NCBI GenBank assembly: GCA_000716465.1
Contig: JNWL01000027.1
Span: forward strand, 1-64,000
DNA length: 64,000 bases
Direction of reading: 5' to 3'
Origin: Streptomyces bikiniensis
Lineage (GTDB): Bacteria; Actinomycetota; Actinomycetes; Streptomycetales; Streptomycetaceae
The notes under the pieces were generated by a model. The model made no database searches. It was not told where the DNA came from and saw nothing but the letters and a program-made list of their open reading frames with translations. Positions 48,821 to 58,183 of this stretch are shown here, piece by piece. Position numbers and translations under genes: made by a program. Numbering within the stretch: position 1 is the first letter of the stretch; each line of letters begins with the position of its first letter.

Positions 48821-50086
48821 CTACGGGGTGTAGCTCTTCGCCGCGTCCGAGACGAAGGGCTGCCGGACCGTGCGCATGCCGCCGGGGACAGACTTGTCCG
48901 GCTGGACGATGACGGACTCCCGGGACGACGGGGCCTTCGGGTCGCCGAGGTCGTGGGTCATGCCGAAGCCGGCGTCGTGGGAGGTGAGGGTGAGCAGGGC
49001 CTTTCCGACGCCCTCGCGGGTGAGGTCCTTGTCGGCGCAGGCCTTCTTCAGGGCCTCGCCGAAGACGCTCGCGGCGGTCCAGCCGGCGACGATGCCGTTG
49101 TCGAGGGCCTCGCCCGGGTAGGCGGCCCGATAGTCCGCCACCAGCTTCTTCGCGACCGGGGTGTCCGCGCCGACGGGGAGGCTCGGGGAGGCGAACCAGT
49201 ACATCTTCTCCAGGGCGGGCCCGGCCTGGGTGCCGAGGAGCTGCGGGGCGAAGGCCGAGTTGTTGCCGACGACCGGGACCTTCAGGCCGGTGGCGGCGGC
49301 CACGCCGACGAGGGAGGCGGCCTGGCGGGGGCCCGCACTGATCACGACGGCCTTGACCCCGGCCTGCTTGAGCGCCGCGACCTGCGCGGACATGTCGTTG
49401 TCGGTGGGCTTGATCTTCTGCTCGACGACGGTCAGGCCGGCCTTCTCCGCCGCGTACTTCGAGCCCTTGAGGGCGTTCTCGCCGTAGTCGCCCTCGAAGT
49501 AGACGTGGCCGAGCCTGTCGCCGGCCCTGAGGCCCTTCTCGGTGAGGAGGAAGTCGACGGCGTTGATCGTCTCGACGTCGTACGTGGAGCCCAGGACGCG
49601 GATGTACGGCGAGCCGAGCAGCGAGGCCGACCAGGCCTGCGGGAGGACGAGGCCCTTGTCCCGGGCGTCGACGCGCTGCTTGACGGCGGCGACGAACGGG
49701 GAGCCGATGAACTGGGGGTAGCCGACGACCCCGGCCTCCAGCTCGGTGTAGGCGGCGAGCGCCTTCTGCGGGTCGTAGCCGTGATCGCGGACCGTGAGCT
49801 CCAGCTGCCGGCCGCAGATCCCGCCGGCGGCGTTGACCTGCTTCACGTACAGCTGCTGGGCCTGGGTCACGCTCTTGCCGAGGGTGGCGTACACGCCGGT
49901 CATGTCGGTGAGCGCGCCGAGGGTGATCGCCTTGTCGGTGACGCCCTTGCCGGTCTTCACCCCGCCCGCGCCGGTCTGCTTGCCGTCGCCGGTCTTCGCC
50001 TTGGAGCTGCAACCGGCGGCGGTGAGGGCGACCAGTGCGGCGAGCGCGGCGGCCAGGCCCCGCACGGCCTGTCGTCTGTGGTTCAT
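48821..50086 (-). CDS. Branched-chain-amino-acid-type ABC transporter, substrate-binding lipoprotein
   Basis: A 421-residue periplasmic-binding-type protein (Peripla_BP_6, LivK-like). It has a lipoprotein signal with lipobox LTAAGC (Cys about residue 26), so it is anchored outside the membrane. The binding domain contains LGALTDMTGVYATLG and VNAAGGICGRQLELTVRDHG. The true ligand may be an amino acid, amide or urea; it cannot be told from sequence. It is the last gene of the operon ATPase (LivF)-ATPase (LivG)-permease (LivH)-permease (LivM)-binding protein, overlapping livM by 4 bases. Confidence 0.9.
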   Translation of the reverse strand: MNHRRQAVRGLAAALAALVALTAAGCSSKAKTGDGKQTGAGGVKTGKGVTDKAITLGALTDMTGVYATLGKSVTQAQQLYVKQVNAAGGICGRQLELTVRDHGYDPQKALAAYTELEAGVVGYPQFIGSPFVAAVKQRVDARDKGLVLPQAWSASLLGSPYIRVLGSTYDVETINAVDFLLTEKGLRAGDRLGHVYFEGDYGENALKGSKYAAEKAGLTVVEQKIKPTDNDMSAQVAALKQAGVKAVVISAGPRQAASLVGVAAATGLKVPVVGNNSAFAPQLLGTQAGPALEKMYWFASPSLPVGADTPVAKKLVADYRAAYPGEALDNGIVAGWTAASVFGEALKKACADKDLTREGVGKALLTLTSHDAGFGMTHDLGDPKAPSSRESVIVQPDKSVPGGMRTVRQPFVSDAAKSYTP

Positions 50087-51204
50087 CGTGTCTCCCCTGG
50101 GGGTTCGGTGGGCGTGGGGGTCTCGGGTGCTTCGGGCGGCTCGGACGGCCCGGGCTTCCGGGCGGCGAGGCGGGCCAGGCCGCCGGGCAGGAACAGCACC
50201 ACCGCGACGACGGCGGCGCCGTACAGGTAGCGGGCGGCCTCCCCCGGTGCGATCCCGCCCGTGCCCGGGGCGGAGACCAGGGGCAGGGCGTCGCTGTAGC
50301 GGGTGAGGAGCTGGGGCAGGAGGGAGACGAAGACGCCTCCGGCGACCGCCCCGGCGACCGAGCCGAGGCCGCCGATGACGATCATGGCCAGGTACTCCAG
50401 GGAGAGCGCCATGCCGAAGTACTCGGGGACGGTCCGCTGGAAGACCAGGGCGAGCAGGACGCCGGCCAGGCCCGCGTACATCGAGGACAGGACGAAGACG
50501 GCGGCGCGGTGGCGGGCGACGGGGATGCCCATGACGCCCGCGGCGATCCGGTGGTCCCGGATGGCGTTCATGGCGCGCCCCGGGCGGCCCCGGAGGACTC
50601 CCCTGGCGAAGAGGACACCGGCGAGGAGCAGCGCGAGGCCGAGGTACCAGAGCTTCTCGACGGCCCCGAAGGGGACCTGGGCGACGAGCAGCTCGGTGTC
50701 GTCGAAGGCGAGGCCGAAGAGGGAGAGCGGGGGGACGGCGCGGCCGTTGTAGCCGCCGGTGAGGTCGTGGGCGTTGAAGAGGACGTGCTGGCCGATGAAG
50801 ATCAGCGCGAGGGTGGCGATGCCGAGGTACGCGCCGTGCAGCCGTCCCGCGATGGGGCTGAACACCCCGCCCGCCAGGCCCGCGAGGACGACCGCGAGGA
50901 CGGCGGCGAGCCAGCCGGGAAGGCCGAGTCCGGCGAGGCCGTCGGTGCCCTCCCCGGCGAGGGCGCAGTAGCCGTAGGCGCCGACGGCGAGGAAGAAGGC
51001 GTGCCCCATGGAGAGCTGGCCGGTGGCGCCGGTCAGCAGGTTGATCCCGATGGCGCCGAGGGCGGCGGCCATGGCGAAGAGGCCGGCCTGGAGCCAGAAG
51101 CGGTCCAGGTAGAAGGGCAGGGCGAGCAGCACGAGCCCGGCGGCGGCCCCTCCGTACGCGGCGGGCCGCACCCGGAGGCCGGGGCGGGCGAGGGTCTCAG
51201 ACAC
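50083..51204 (-). CDS. livM: Branched-chain-amino-acid-type ABC transporter permease (LivM)
   Basis: A 373-residue integral membrane subunit with about ten helices (for example LVLLALPFYLDRFWLQAGLF, LLTGATGQLSMGHAFFLAVG). It carries the transporter-specific loop before EYLAMIVIGGLGSVAGAVAG and an R-x-G-R-A-M-N-A-I-R cytoplasmic segment that contacts the ATPases (GRPGRAMNAIRDHR). Its start overlaps the LivH stop by 8 bases and its end overlaps the binding-protein start by 4 bases. The last 20 residues are Pro/Thr/Glu-rich. Confidence 0.92.
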   Translation of the reverse strand: MSETLARPGLRVRPAAYGGAAAGLVLLALPFYLDRFWLQAGLFAMAAALGAIGINLLTGATGQLSMGHAFFLAVGAYGYCALAGEGTDGLAGLGLPGWLAAVLAVVLAGLAGGVFSPIAGRLHGAYLGIATLALIFIGQHVLFNAHDLTGGYNGRAVPPLSLFGLAFDDTELLVAQVPFGAVEKLWYLGLALLLAGVLFARGVLRGRPGRAMNAIRDHRIAAGVMGIPVARHRAAVFVLSSMYAGLAGVLLALVFQRTVPEYFGMALSLEYLAMIVIGGLGSVAGAVAGGVFVSLLPQLLTRYSDALPLVSAPGTGGIAPGEAARYLYGAAVVAVVLFLPGGLARLAARKPGPSEPPEAPETPTPTEPPGETR

Positions 51205-52087
51205 GGGCGAGCTCCTTCGTGCCGAAGAGGCCGGCCGGGCGGATCAGGAGCACCGCGACCATGACGAGGTACGGGGCGAGGTCGCCGATCCCCCGGCCGA
51301 GGAACGCCAGGTCGCCCTGGTAGCCGGTGGCCAGGGACTCGGTGACGCCGACGAGGAGGCCGCCGACCAGGGCGCCCGTGGTGGAGTCGAGGCCGCCGAG
51401 GATCGCGGCCGGGAAGGCCTTGAGGGCGGCGAGCGAGGTGGCCCGCTCCAGACCGGGGGTCGGGAAGACGGTGAGGAAGAGCGCGGCGACGGCGGCGAGG
51501 CCGCCCGCCACCGCCCAGGCGCCGAGCGAGACCCGGCCGAGCCTGATGCCCATGAGGGCGGCGGTCTCCTGGTTCTCGGCGGCGGCCCGCATGGCGACGC
51601 CCCAGGAGGTGTACCGGAAGGCGAGCAGGAAGGCGGTGATGAGGAGGGCCGCCGCGAGGAGGGCGGCGATCCGGGTCTGGGCGACCGTGACCGGTCCGAC
51701 GGTGACGACGGCGTCGCCCCACGGGTCGCCGAGGGCGAGGATGTCGGTGCCGATCCGGCGGGTCAGCTCGGTGGCGAGCAGGATGTCGACGCCGATGGTG
51801 ACGATCGCGAGGACGCTGTGGTCGGAGCCCCGGTGGCGGCGCATGACCAGGAACTCGACGGCCGCGCCGACCACCGCCGCGCCCGCGATCCCGGCGAGCA
51901 GGGCGGGCCAGAAGCCGATGTCGTCGTGGAGGACGGCGGTGACGTAGCCGCCGGCCAGGAGGAGGGAGGCGTGGGCGAAGTTGACGACCTCCGTGGCGCG
52001 GAAGATGACGACGAAGCCGAGGGCGATGAGGGCGTAGATCGAGCCCAGGGAGACGCCGTTGATCAGGAACTCCGCGAAGGTGCTCAC
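51197..52087 (-). CDS. livH: Branched-chain-amino-acid-type ABC transporter permease (LivH)
   Basis: A 296-residue membrane permease. It opens MSTFAEFLINGVSLGSIYAL, the typical LivH beginning, and has about eight helices. The cytoplasmic coupling segment AMRAAAENQETAALMGI and the conserved AILGGLDSTTGALVGGLLVG near the end are present. It forms the membrane channel together with LivM. The ATG lies in a 4-base overlap with the upstream ATPase gene, so the whole operon is translationally coupled. Confidence 0.92.
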   Translation of the reverse strand: MSTFAEFLINGVSLGSIYALIALGFVVIFRATEVVNFAHASLLLAGGYVTAVLHDDIGFWPALLAGIAGAAVVGAAVEFLVMRRHRGSDHSVLAIVTIGVDILLATELTRRIGTDILALGDPWGDAVVTVGPVTVAQTRIAALLAAALLITAFLLAFRYTSWGVAMRAAAENQETAALMGIRLGRVSLGAWAVAGGLAAVAALFLTVFPTPGLERATSLAALKAFPAAILGGLDSTTGALVGGLLVGVTESLATGYQGDLAFLGRGIGDLAPYLVMVAVLLIRPAGLFGTKELARV

Positions 52088-52962
52088 GCGGCGGACTCCT
52101 CTCCGAGGTAGGCGCGGACGACCGCCGGGTCGTTCTGCACGTCGGCGGGTGCCCCGTCGGCGATCCGGCGGCCGAAGTCGAGGACGGTGACGGAGTCGGC
52201 GAGCCGCATCACCAGACCCATGTCGTGCTCGACGAGGAGGACCGAGATGCCGAGGCCGTCGCGGACCCCGGCGATGACGGAGGCGGTGCGGCGCCGCTCG
52301 TCGGCGGTCATGCCGGCGACGGGCTCGTCCAGGAGCAGGAGCCGGGGCTCCGTGCAGAGGGCGCGGGCCAGTTCGGCGAGCTTCTGCTGTCCGTACGGGA
52401 GGGAGCCGGCGGGCCGGTCGAGCTGCCGTTCCAGGCCGACGAAGGCGGCGATCTCCCGGACCCTGGCCCGGTGCCGGGCCTCCTCGCGGGCGGCGGAGGG
52501 GAGCCGGAGCCCGGCGGCGAGGAAGCCGGTGCGGGTGAGCCGGTGGCGGCCGAGCATCAGGCTGTCCTCGACGGTGGCGCGGGGCGGCAGGGCCAGGTTC
52601 TGGAAGATCCGGCCGACGCCGAGGTCCGCGATCCGGTGCGGGGGCAGGCCGGTCAGCTCGTGCTCTCCGAGGCGTACGGAGCCGGAGGTGGCGCGGTAGA
52701 CGCCGGAGAGCACGTTGAAGCAGGTGGACTTGCCGGCGCCGTTGGGGCCGATGAGGGCGTGGACGGTGCCGGGCCGGACGGTGAAGCCGACGGCGTCGAG
52801 GGCGGTGAGCCCGGCGAACCGGACGGTCAGGTCGCGGACGTGGAGGGCGGGGACGTCGGGCCCGGGGCCCTGTGCGGGTCCCGGCGGCGGGGGCTCCGGT
52901 GTCGATTCCGGGCCGGGTCCCGACGGCGGAGGCTCCGGGGGCTGCGGTGACTGCGGTCTCAT
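52084..52962 (-). CDS. livG: ABC transporter ATP-binding protein (LivG)
   Basis: A 292-residue ATPase. It starts with a Pro-rich stretch (MRPQSPQPPEPPPSGPGPES, about residues 1-45) not usual in LivG. The ABC domain then follows, with Walker A GPNGAGKST (about residues 75-83), a Q-loop in RIFQNLAL, a signature LPYGQQK (a degenerate LSGGQ), Walker B RLLLLDEPVAG and the H-loop VEHDMGLVM. The LivG-type C-terminal ADGAPADVQNDPAVVRAYLG is present. It overlaps both neighbours by 4 bases. Confidence 0.92.
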   Translation of the reverse strand: MRPQSPQPPEPPPSGPGPESTPEPPPPGPAQGPGPDVPALHVRDLTVRFAGLTALDAVGFTVRPGTVHALIGPNGAGKSTCFNVLSGVYRATSGSVRLGEHELTGLPPHRIADLGVGRIFQNLALPPRATVEDSLMLGRHRLTRTGFLAAGLRLPSAAREEARHRARVREIAAFVGLERQLDRPAGSLPYGQQKLAELARALCTEPRLLLLDEPVAGMTADERRRTASVIAGVRDGLGISVLLVEHDMGLVMRLADSVTVLDFGRRIADGAPADVQNDPAVVRAYLGEESAA

Positions 52963-53777
52963 CGGGTCGCCTCCCAGCGGGTCAGGACCGGGTGGGCGGT
53001 GGCGGCGCGGGCCGCGTCGGCGGCGGCGTCCTCGTCCACCACGCCCAGGTAGCGGCGGCGCACCTCGTCGGAGGCGGCGAGTTCGGCGGCGGGACCGGAG
53101 AGGGTGACCTCGCCGACCTCCAGGACGTACGCGAGGGAGGCGAGCCGCAGCGCGAGCGCCGCGTTCTGCTCCACGAGGAGCACCGCCGTGCCCTGGGCGT
53201 TGATCTCGCGGACGGCGTCCGCGATCCGGGCCGCCATCAGCGGGGCGAGGCCGAGGGAGGGCTCGTCCAGGAGGAGCAGGCCCGGTGCGGCCATCAGGGC
53301 GCGGCCGACGGCGAGCATCTGCTGTTCGCCGCCGGAGAGCAGCCCGGCCGGCTGGCGGGCGCGCTCGGCGAGGACCGGGAAGAGCTCGTGGACCCGGCGC
53401 AGGGCGGCGGCCCGGGAGGTCCGGCCGCCGCGCCGGCCGAGCGCCCCGGCCCGCAGGTTGTCCTCGACCGTCATCCGGGCGAAGACCTGGCGGCCCTCGG
53501 GCACCTGGGAGACGCCCGCGGCGACGACCCGGTCGGGCGGCAGTCCGTCGAGCGGGCGCCCGTCGCGGCTCACCGTGCCGGAGACCACGGCGCCGCCGTG
53601 GAACCGCAGGGTGCGCGAGACGGCCCGCAGCAGGGTGGACTTGCCGGCTCCGTTGCCGCCGAGGACGGTGACGACGGCGCCCGCGGGCACGGTCAGCGAC
53701 ACCCGCCGCAGCGCGCGCACCGGTCCGTATCCCGCCGTCAGGTCCGTGACCTCCAGGGCGGGTGCGGTACCTCCCAT
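52959..53777 (-). CDS. livF: ABC transporter ATP-binding protein (LivF)
   Basis: A 272-residue ATPase, first gene of the transporter operon. Motifs: Walker A GGNGAGKST (about residues 40-48), the LivF-type VPEGRQVFARMTVEDNL, signature LLSGGEQQM, Walker B LLLLDEPSLGLAP and the switch His replaced by Gln (LVEQNAALAL), as is normal for LivF. The ATG at 53777 follows GGGGAGCC. A PucR regulator is divergent 199 bases away, and the spacer between them has no further gene. The operon order ATPases first, binding protein last, is the reverse of the common livK-first order. Confidence 0.92.
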   Translation of the reverse strand: MGGTAPALEVTDLTAGYGPVRALRRVSLTVPAGAVVTVLGGNGAGKSTLLRAVSRTLRFHGGAVVSGTVSRDGRPLDGLPPDRVVAAGVSQVPEGRQVFARMTVEDNLRAGALGRRGGRTSRAAALRRVHELFPVLAERARQPAGLLSGGEQQMLAVGRALMAAPGLLLLDEPSLGLAPLMAARIADAVREINAQGTAVLLVEQNAALALRLASLAYVLEVGEVTLSGPAAELAASDEVRRRYLGVVDEDAAADAARAATAHPVLTRWEATR

Positions 53778-53975
53778 GGCTCCCCTTTCCCGGGCCTCCC
53801 ACGTCGGCCCGGCCGTTCGGTGGCGCTCACCCCAGCACCGCACCGGACCGCGCGTCCACGCCCGGCGGCCGAATCGCTGCCGGTGACCAGCGGGCGCGGC
53901 GGCGGGTTGTGCACGCGCACAACGGTGCGCGTCAGGGGGTGTGCGAAGGGGGCCCGGACGGGGGATCCTCCCGGC

Positions 53976-55175
53976 ATGGGACGGCGCAGACGGCGGACCG
54001 GTGACGACTGGAAGGTGCTCGCGCAGGCGTGCACGGAGCTTCTGGAGCGGGTGCCGGAGCTGGTGGACGAGCATCTGAGGGAACTCCACGCGTACGAGCC
54101 CGCCTACGGGCGGATCCTGCCGTACGACCAGCACTGGCAGGAGGCCCACGAGGCGATGCGGGTCGGGATCGAGATGATCTCGGCGCCCCGGAACTCGCCC
54201 CGGCGGGACCTGGAGCACGCCGACGGGATGGGCCGGCGGCGGGCCGCGCAGGGCATGCCGCTCGAACTGGTCGTGCACGCCTACCGGCACGCCGGGCACC
54301 TGGTGTGGGACGCGCTGATCGAGGACGCGGGGTCGGACGCGGCGCGGCTCGAAGCCCTGATGCAGTCGGCGACGACGGTGTGGTCGGCGGTGGACGCCCA
54401 GGCGGACACGGCGTCGGAGGCGTACCGGGAGACGGAGCTGGAGCTGCGCAGCCGTACGGACGAGCAGTTGCAGGCGCTCCTGGACGCGCTGCTCCAGGGG
54501 CAGCGCTCGCCGGAGCTGGTGGCGCGGGCGGCGGCGGGCCTGGACCTGCCGGAGCAGGGGCGGTACGCGGTGGTGGTGCTGCGTTACGACCGGCGGGAGG
54601 AGCGGGAGGCGTTCCACCGGCAGGTGCAGGGCGAGGGGGTGCGGTTCCTGTGGCGGATGGGCGCGGACTGCGAGCTGGGGGTGGTGGCGCTCGCCGGTGA
54701 CACCGGTCTGGACGCCCTTTCGGAGCTGCTGGACGGGCGGTGCCCGGGGCCGGGCGGGATCAGTCCGGTGGTGGTGGGCCTGACCGAGCTGGGCCGGGCG
54801 CGCCGGCTCGCGGAGCTGGCGCTGCGGACGTGTCCGCCGGGCAGCCGGCGGATCGTGCGGCTCGACCGGCGGATGACGGGGGCGCTGGTGGTGGGCCAGC
54901 CGGAGATGGCGAGCCTGCTGGTATCGGACGTCCTGGGCGGTCTCCTGGAGCTGGATCCGGCGGACCGGGCGGTGCTCCTGGAGACGCTGGACGCGTGGCT
55001 GGAGTGCGAGGGGTCGGCGGGGCGGGCGGCCGGGCGCCTGTACTGCCACCGCAACACGGTCTTCAACCGGCTGCGGCGGCTCGAACAGCTGACGTCGCGG
55101 TCGCTCTCCCGGCCGCGGGACCTCACGGAGATGACGCTGGCGCTGGACGCGTTCCGGCTGACGGGGCCGGGGTGA
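53976..55175 (+). CDS. PucR/CdaR family transcriptional regulator
   Basis: A 399-residue regulator. The N-terminal half (about 1-150) is an RsbRD_N-like all-helical sensor region (LLERVPELVDEHLRELHAYE, GRRRAAQGMPLELVVHAYRH). A GGDEF-like or CdaR middle part follows. The C-terminal PucR helix-turn-helix is at about 345-399 (AAGRLYCHRNTVFNRLRRLE). Being divergent from the amino-acid-type transporter operon, it probably controls that operon in response to its substrate (inference). Such regulators commonly activate purine, amide or amino-acid catabolism. The ATG at 53976 lies ahead of a Lys/Arg-rich start. Confidence 0.85.
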   Translation: MGRRRRRTGDDWKVLAQACTELLERVPELVDEHLRELHAYEPAYGRILPYDQHWQEAHEAMRVGIEMISAPRNSPRRDLEHADGMGRRRAAQGMPLELVVHAYRHAGHLVWDALIEDAGSDAARLEALMQSATTVWSAVDAQADTASEAYRETELELRSRTDEQLQALLDALLQGQRSPELVARAAAGLDLPEQGRYAVVVLRYDRREEREAFHRQVQGEGVRFLWRMGADCELGVVALAGDTGLDALSELLDGRCPGPGGISPVVVGLTELGRARRLAELALRTCPPGSRRIVRLDRRMTGALVVGQPEMASLLVSDVLGGLLELDPADRAVLLETLDAWLECEGSAGRAAGRLYCHRNTVFNRLRRLEQLTSRSLSRPRDLTEMTLALDAFRLTGPG

Positions 55176-55209
55176 CCGGTCCCGTCTCCGTACCCCTCCG
55201 GCCCGGGGG

Positions 55210-56358
55210 TCAGCTCAGGAAGTCCCGGGCGATGCTCGCCGCCGCCTCCTCCAGGAGCGGGCCCGCGTTCGCCATGGACTTGGCGGGGTCCGGCTCCAGG
55301 GCGGCGAGGGGGTAGGCGCGGCGGATGCCGGCCCGGCCCAGGGCCTCGGCGGGGAGGGCGAGACGGCCGCAGACCGCGACGACCTCCTTGCCGGCCGCGC
55401 GGGCCGCGGCGGCGACGCCCGCCGGGGCCTTGCCGTGGAGGGTCTGCTCGTCGAGGGAGCCCTCGCCGGTGACGACGAGGGTGGCGCGCTCCAGGGCGGG
55501 GGCGAAGCCCAGGACCTCCAGCATCAGCTCGATGCCGGGGCGGAAGCTCGCGCCGAGGATGAGGGCGCCGTAGCCGATGCCGCCGGCGCCGCCCGCGCCG
55601 GGCGCGAGGGCGGCCTCGGCCGCCTTGGGGCCGATCGCCTTCTCCAGGACCGTGGCGAAGTGGGCGAGGGCCGCGTCGAGGGTGCGGACGTCGTCGGGGG
55701 TGGCGCCCTTCTGCGGGCCGTAGACGGCGGGGGCGCCCTTGGGGCCGGTGAGGGGGTTGTCGACGTCGCTCGCGAGGATCAGGTCGACCTCGGCGAAGCG
55801 GGGGTCGAGGCCGGTGAGGTCGGCCGTGGCCAGGTCGGCGAGGGCCGCGCCGCCGGGGCCGACGGGCTCGCCGTCCGCGTCGAGGAAGCGGGCGCCGAGC
55901 GCGGCGAGCATCCCGGCGCCGCCGTCGGTGGTGGCGCTGCCGCCGACGCCGAAGACGACGGTGGTGGCACCGGCGTCCAGGGCCGCGCGGAGCAGTTCGC
56001 CGGAGCCGTACGTGGTCGCGGTGAGCGGGGCGAACTCGCCGGCCGGGAGGAGCTGGAGGCCGGAGGCCTCCGCCATCTCGACGACCGCGGTGGTGCCGCG
56101 CAGCGCGAACGCGGCGGTGACCGGCTCGCCGGTCGGCCCCGTCACCGTCCTCTCGTGGCGCTCGAACCCGGCCGCGACGGCCGCCGCGACGGTGCCGTCG
56201 CCGCCGTCCGCGACGGGCAGCGTCTCCACCTCCAGGTCCGGGACGACCCGTCGCAGACCCGCCGTGACCCGCTGGGCGACCTCCACGGCCGTGAGCGAAC
56301 CCTTGAACTTGTCGGCCGCCACGAGCACGCGAGCGACCGTTGCTGCTCCGTCCGTCAC
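55210..56358 (-). CDS. Glycerate 2-kinase (GarK/GlxK family)
   Basis: A 382-residue kinase that phosphorylates D-glycerate to 2-phosphoglycerate, joining glyoxylate or serine breakdown to glycolysis. Landmarks: VLVAADKFKGSLTA (N-terminal phosphate-binding), PVADGGDGT, FGVGGSATTDGGAGM, ASDVDNPLTGPKGA, VVTGEGSLDEQTLHGK, AVCGRLALP (a form of the usual V-A-G). Length is normal. It starts 111 bases from the divergent BCCT gene and is probably transcribed alone. Confidence 0.92.
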   Translation of the reverse strand: MTDGAATVARVLVAADKFKGSLTAVEVAQRVTAGLRRVVPDLEVETLPVADGGDGTVAAAVAAGFERHERTVTGPTGEPVTAAFALRGTTAVVEMAEASGLQLLPAGEFAPLTATTYGSGELLRAALDAGATTVVFGVGGSATTDGGAGMLAALGARFLDADGEPVGPGGAALADLATADLTGLDPRFAEVDLILASDVDNPLTGPKGAPAVYGPQKGATPDDVRTLDAALAHFATVLEKAIGPKAAEAALAPGAGGAGGIGYGALILGASFRPGIELMLEVLGFAPALERATLVVTGEGSLDEQTLHGKAPAGVAAAARAAGKEVVAVCGRLALPAEALGRAGIRRAYPLAALEPDPAKSMANAGPLLEEAAASIARDFLS

Positions 56359-56446
56359 CTTGCATCCCTTGCTTTCGAACGTGCAGTCGCGCCGCTGCCG
56401 ACCCTATCCGGAGCCCCGGACGGCGTGCCACCCCCTGATGTACGGA

Positions 56447-56460
56447 TATGGCGCACCATA
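56447..56460 (+). promoter_or_regulatory. Palindrome at the BCCT transporter start
   Basis: TATGGCGCACCATA is a perfect 5-bp inverted repeat with a 4-base spacer, ending 9 bases before the BCCT ATG. CATAGT (56457-56462) inside it could be the -10 of a leaderless transcript, so a protein bound here would shut the gene. Confidence 0.45.
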
Positions 56461-56469
56461 GTGGGTCGC

Positions 56470-58161
56470 ATGAGCACGGAACCGAGCGGGCGCGCCCCGG
56501 AAGTCCCGGACGAGCGGCACGCGCCTGACGGCAAGGTCATCGGGATCGGGGTCACCGCCGTCGTCGCGGCGGTGGCCTGGGCGGCCCTGGGCGAGGACTC
56601 CTTCGACAGCGCCTCCTCCACCGCCCTGGACTGGGTCCTCTCCAACTTCGCCTGGCTGTTCGTGGTGGCGGCGGACGTCTTCCTGGTGCTGTGCGTGGTC
56701 CTCGCGCTGAGCCGGTTCGGCCGGATCAGACTGGGCCGGGACGACGACGAGCCCGAGTTCACGAATCTGGCGTGGATCGCGATGATGTTCAGCGCCGGCA
56801 TGGGCATCGGCCTGATGTTCTACGGGGTCGGGGAGCCGCTCCAGCACTTCCTGGACCCGCCGCCGGCGAGCGGCGCCCCGGCGGGGACGGGCGCGGCGGC
56901 CCTCAACGCCATGGAGCACTCGTTCTTCCACTGGACGCTGACCCCGTGGGCGATCTACGGCATCACGGGCCTCGCCCTGGCGTACGCGGGCTTCCGCAAG
57001 GGCCGGGGCAACCGGCTGAGCTCCGCCTTCGTGCCCCTGATGGGAGCGCGCCGGGCGGAGTCCTGGCCGGGCAAGGCGATCGACCTGCTCGCGGTGTTCG
57101 CGACCGTGTTCGGGACGGCGACGAGCCTGGGGCTCGGCGCCCTCCAGGTCGCCGAGGGGCTGAACCTGACGGCCGACGTGGAGAACACGACGGGCGTCCA
57201 GCTGGTGATCATCGTGTCGCTGTCGGCGGCCTTCGTCCTGTCGGCCTTCTCCGGCCTCCACAAGGGCGTGAAGTGGCTCTCCACGCTGAACATCGTCCTC
57301 GCCGCCTGTCTGATGCTCTTCGTCTTCCTGCTCGGCCCGACCGTCTACGTCCTGGACACCATCCCGGCCTCCGTCGGCGGCTACCTGCACGAGCTGCTGC
57401 CGATGGCGAGCCGGACCGGGGCGTTCACCGACGCCGACTGGCTGGGGACGTGGACGATCTTCTACTGGGCGTGGTGGCTGTCCTGGGCGCCGTTCGTCGG
57501 CACGTTCATCGCCCGGATCTCGCGGGGCCGGACGGTCCGGGAGTTCCTGGTGGGGGTGCTGCTCGTGCCGTCGGGGGCGACGGTGGTGTGGTTCTGCGTG
57601 ATGGGCGGCACGGCGATCCGCCTGGAGTCGACGGGCGCGGCGGACCTGGCGGCGACCGTGGAGGACGGGGCGGAGGCCTCGCTGTTCGCGATGCTGGAGG
57701 CGCTGCCGCTGGGCACGCTCACCTCGGTCGTGGCGATGGTCCTGGTGATGACGTACTTCGTCACCAGCGCCGACTCGGCCTCCCTGGTGATGGGGTCGCT
57801 GACGAGCCGGGGTTCGCTCCACCCGCCGACCTGGCTGGTGGTGACCTGGGGCGTCCTGATGGCGGCCGTGGCGGCGGCGCTGCTCGTGGTGGGCGGCCTG
57901 GACTCGCTCCAGACGGCGACGATCCTGGTGGCGCTGCCGTTCGTGGTGGTGATGCTGGCGCTCTGCTGGGCGCTCGTGAAGGAGCTGCGGGAGGACCCGG
58001 GGGCGGGTCCGGCCCGGCACCACGCCCTGCACGGGCTGCGGGACGCGGTGCGGTCCATGGTCGGGGAGGCGATGACCGAGCAGGGCGGCGACCGTCACCC
58101 CCGGCTGCGGCGGGCGGCGCGGGCCCGCAGGGACGCGGAGCCCCCGGAGCGGGAGGGCTGA
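56470..58161 (+). CDS. BCCT family betaine/choline-type transporter
   Basis: A 563-residue secondary transporter of the betaine-carnitine-choline family with 12 predicted helices. The sodium/betaine-type motif is seen as MFSAGMGIGLMFYGVGEP in helix 3 (about residues 107-124), together with the Trp-rich helix-8 signature (TIFYWAWWLSWAPFVGTFIA). Such proteins import compatible solutes during osmotic stress. The C-terminal cytosolic tail of about 60 residues is charged (RRAARARRDAEPPEREG), the part that senses osmotic stress in BetP-type relatives. Na+ or H+ coupling cannot be told. It is divergent from glycerate kinase. Confidence 0.9.
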   Translation: MSTEPSGRAPEVPDERHAPDGKVIGIGVTAVVAAVAWAALGEDSFDSASSTALDWVLSNFAWLFVVAADVFLVLCVVLALSRFGRIRLGRDDDEPEFTNLAWIAMMFSAGMGIGLMFYGVGEPLQHFLDPPPASGAPAGTGAAALNAMEHSFFHWTLTPWAIYGITGLALAYAGFRKGRGNRLSSAFVPLMGARRAESWPGKAIDLLAVFATVFGTATSLGLGALQVAEGLNLTADVENTTGVQLVIIVSLSAAFVLSAFSGLHKGVKWLSTLNIVLAACLMLFVFLLGPTVYVLDTIPASVGGYLHELLPMASRTGAFTDADWLGTWTIFYWAWWLSWAPFVGTFIARISRGRTVREFLVGVLLVPSGATVVWFCVMGGTAIRLESTGAADLAATVEDGAEASLFAMLEALPLGTLTSVVAMVLVMTYFVTSADSASLVMGSLTSRGSLHPPTWLVVTWGVLMAAVAAALLVVGGLDSLQTATILVALPFVVVMLALCWALVKELREDPGAGPARHHALHGLRDAVRSMVGEAMTEQGGDRHPRLRRAARARRDAEPPEREG

Positions 58162-58183
58162 GGTCTCCCCCGGGCCGGTGGCC

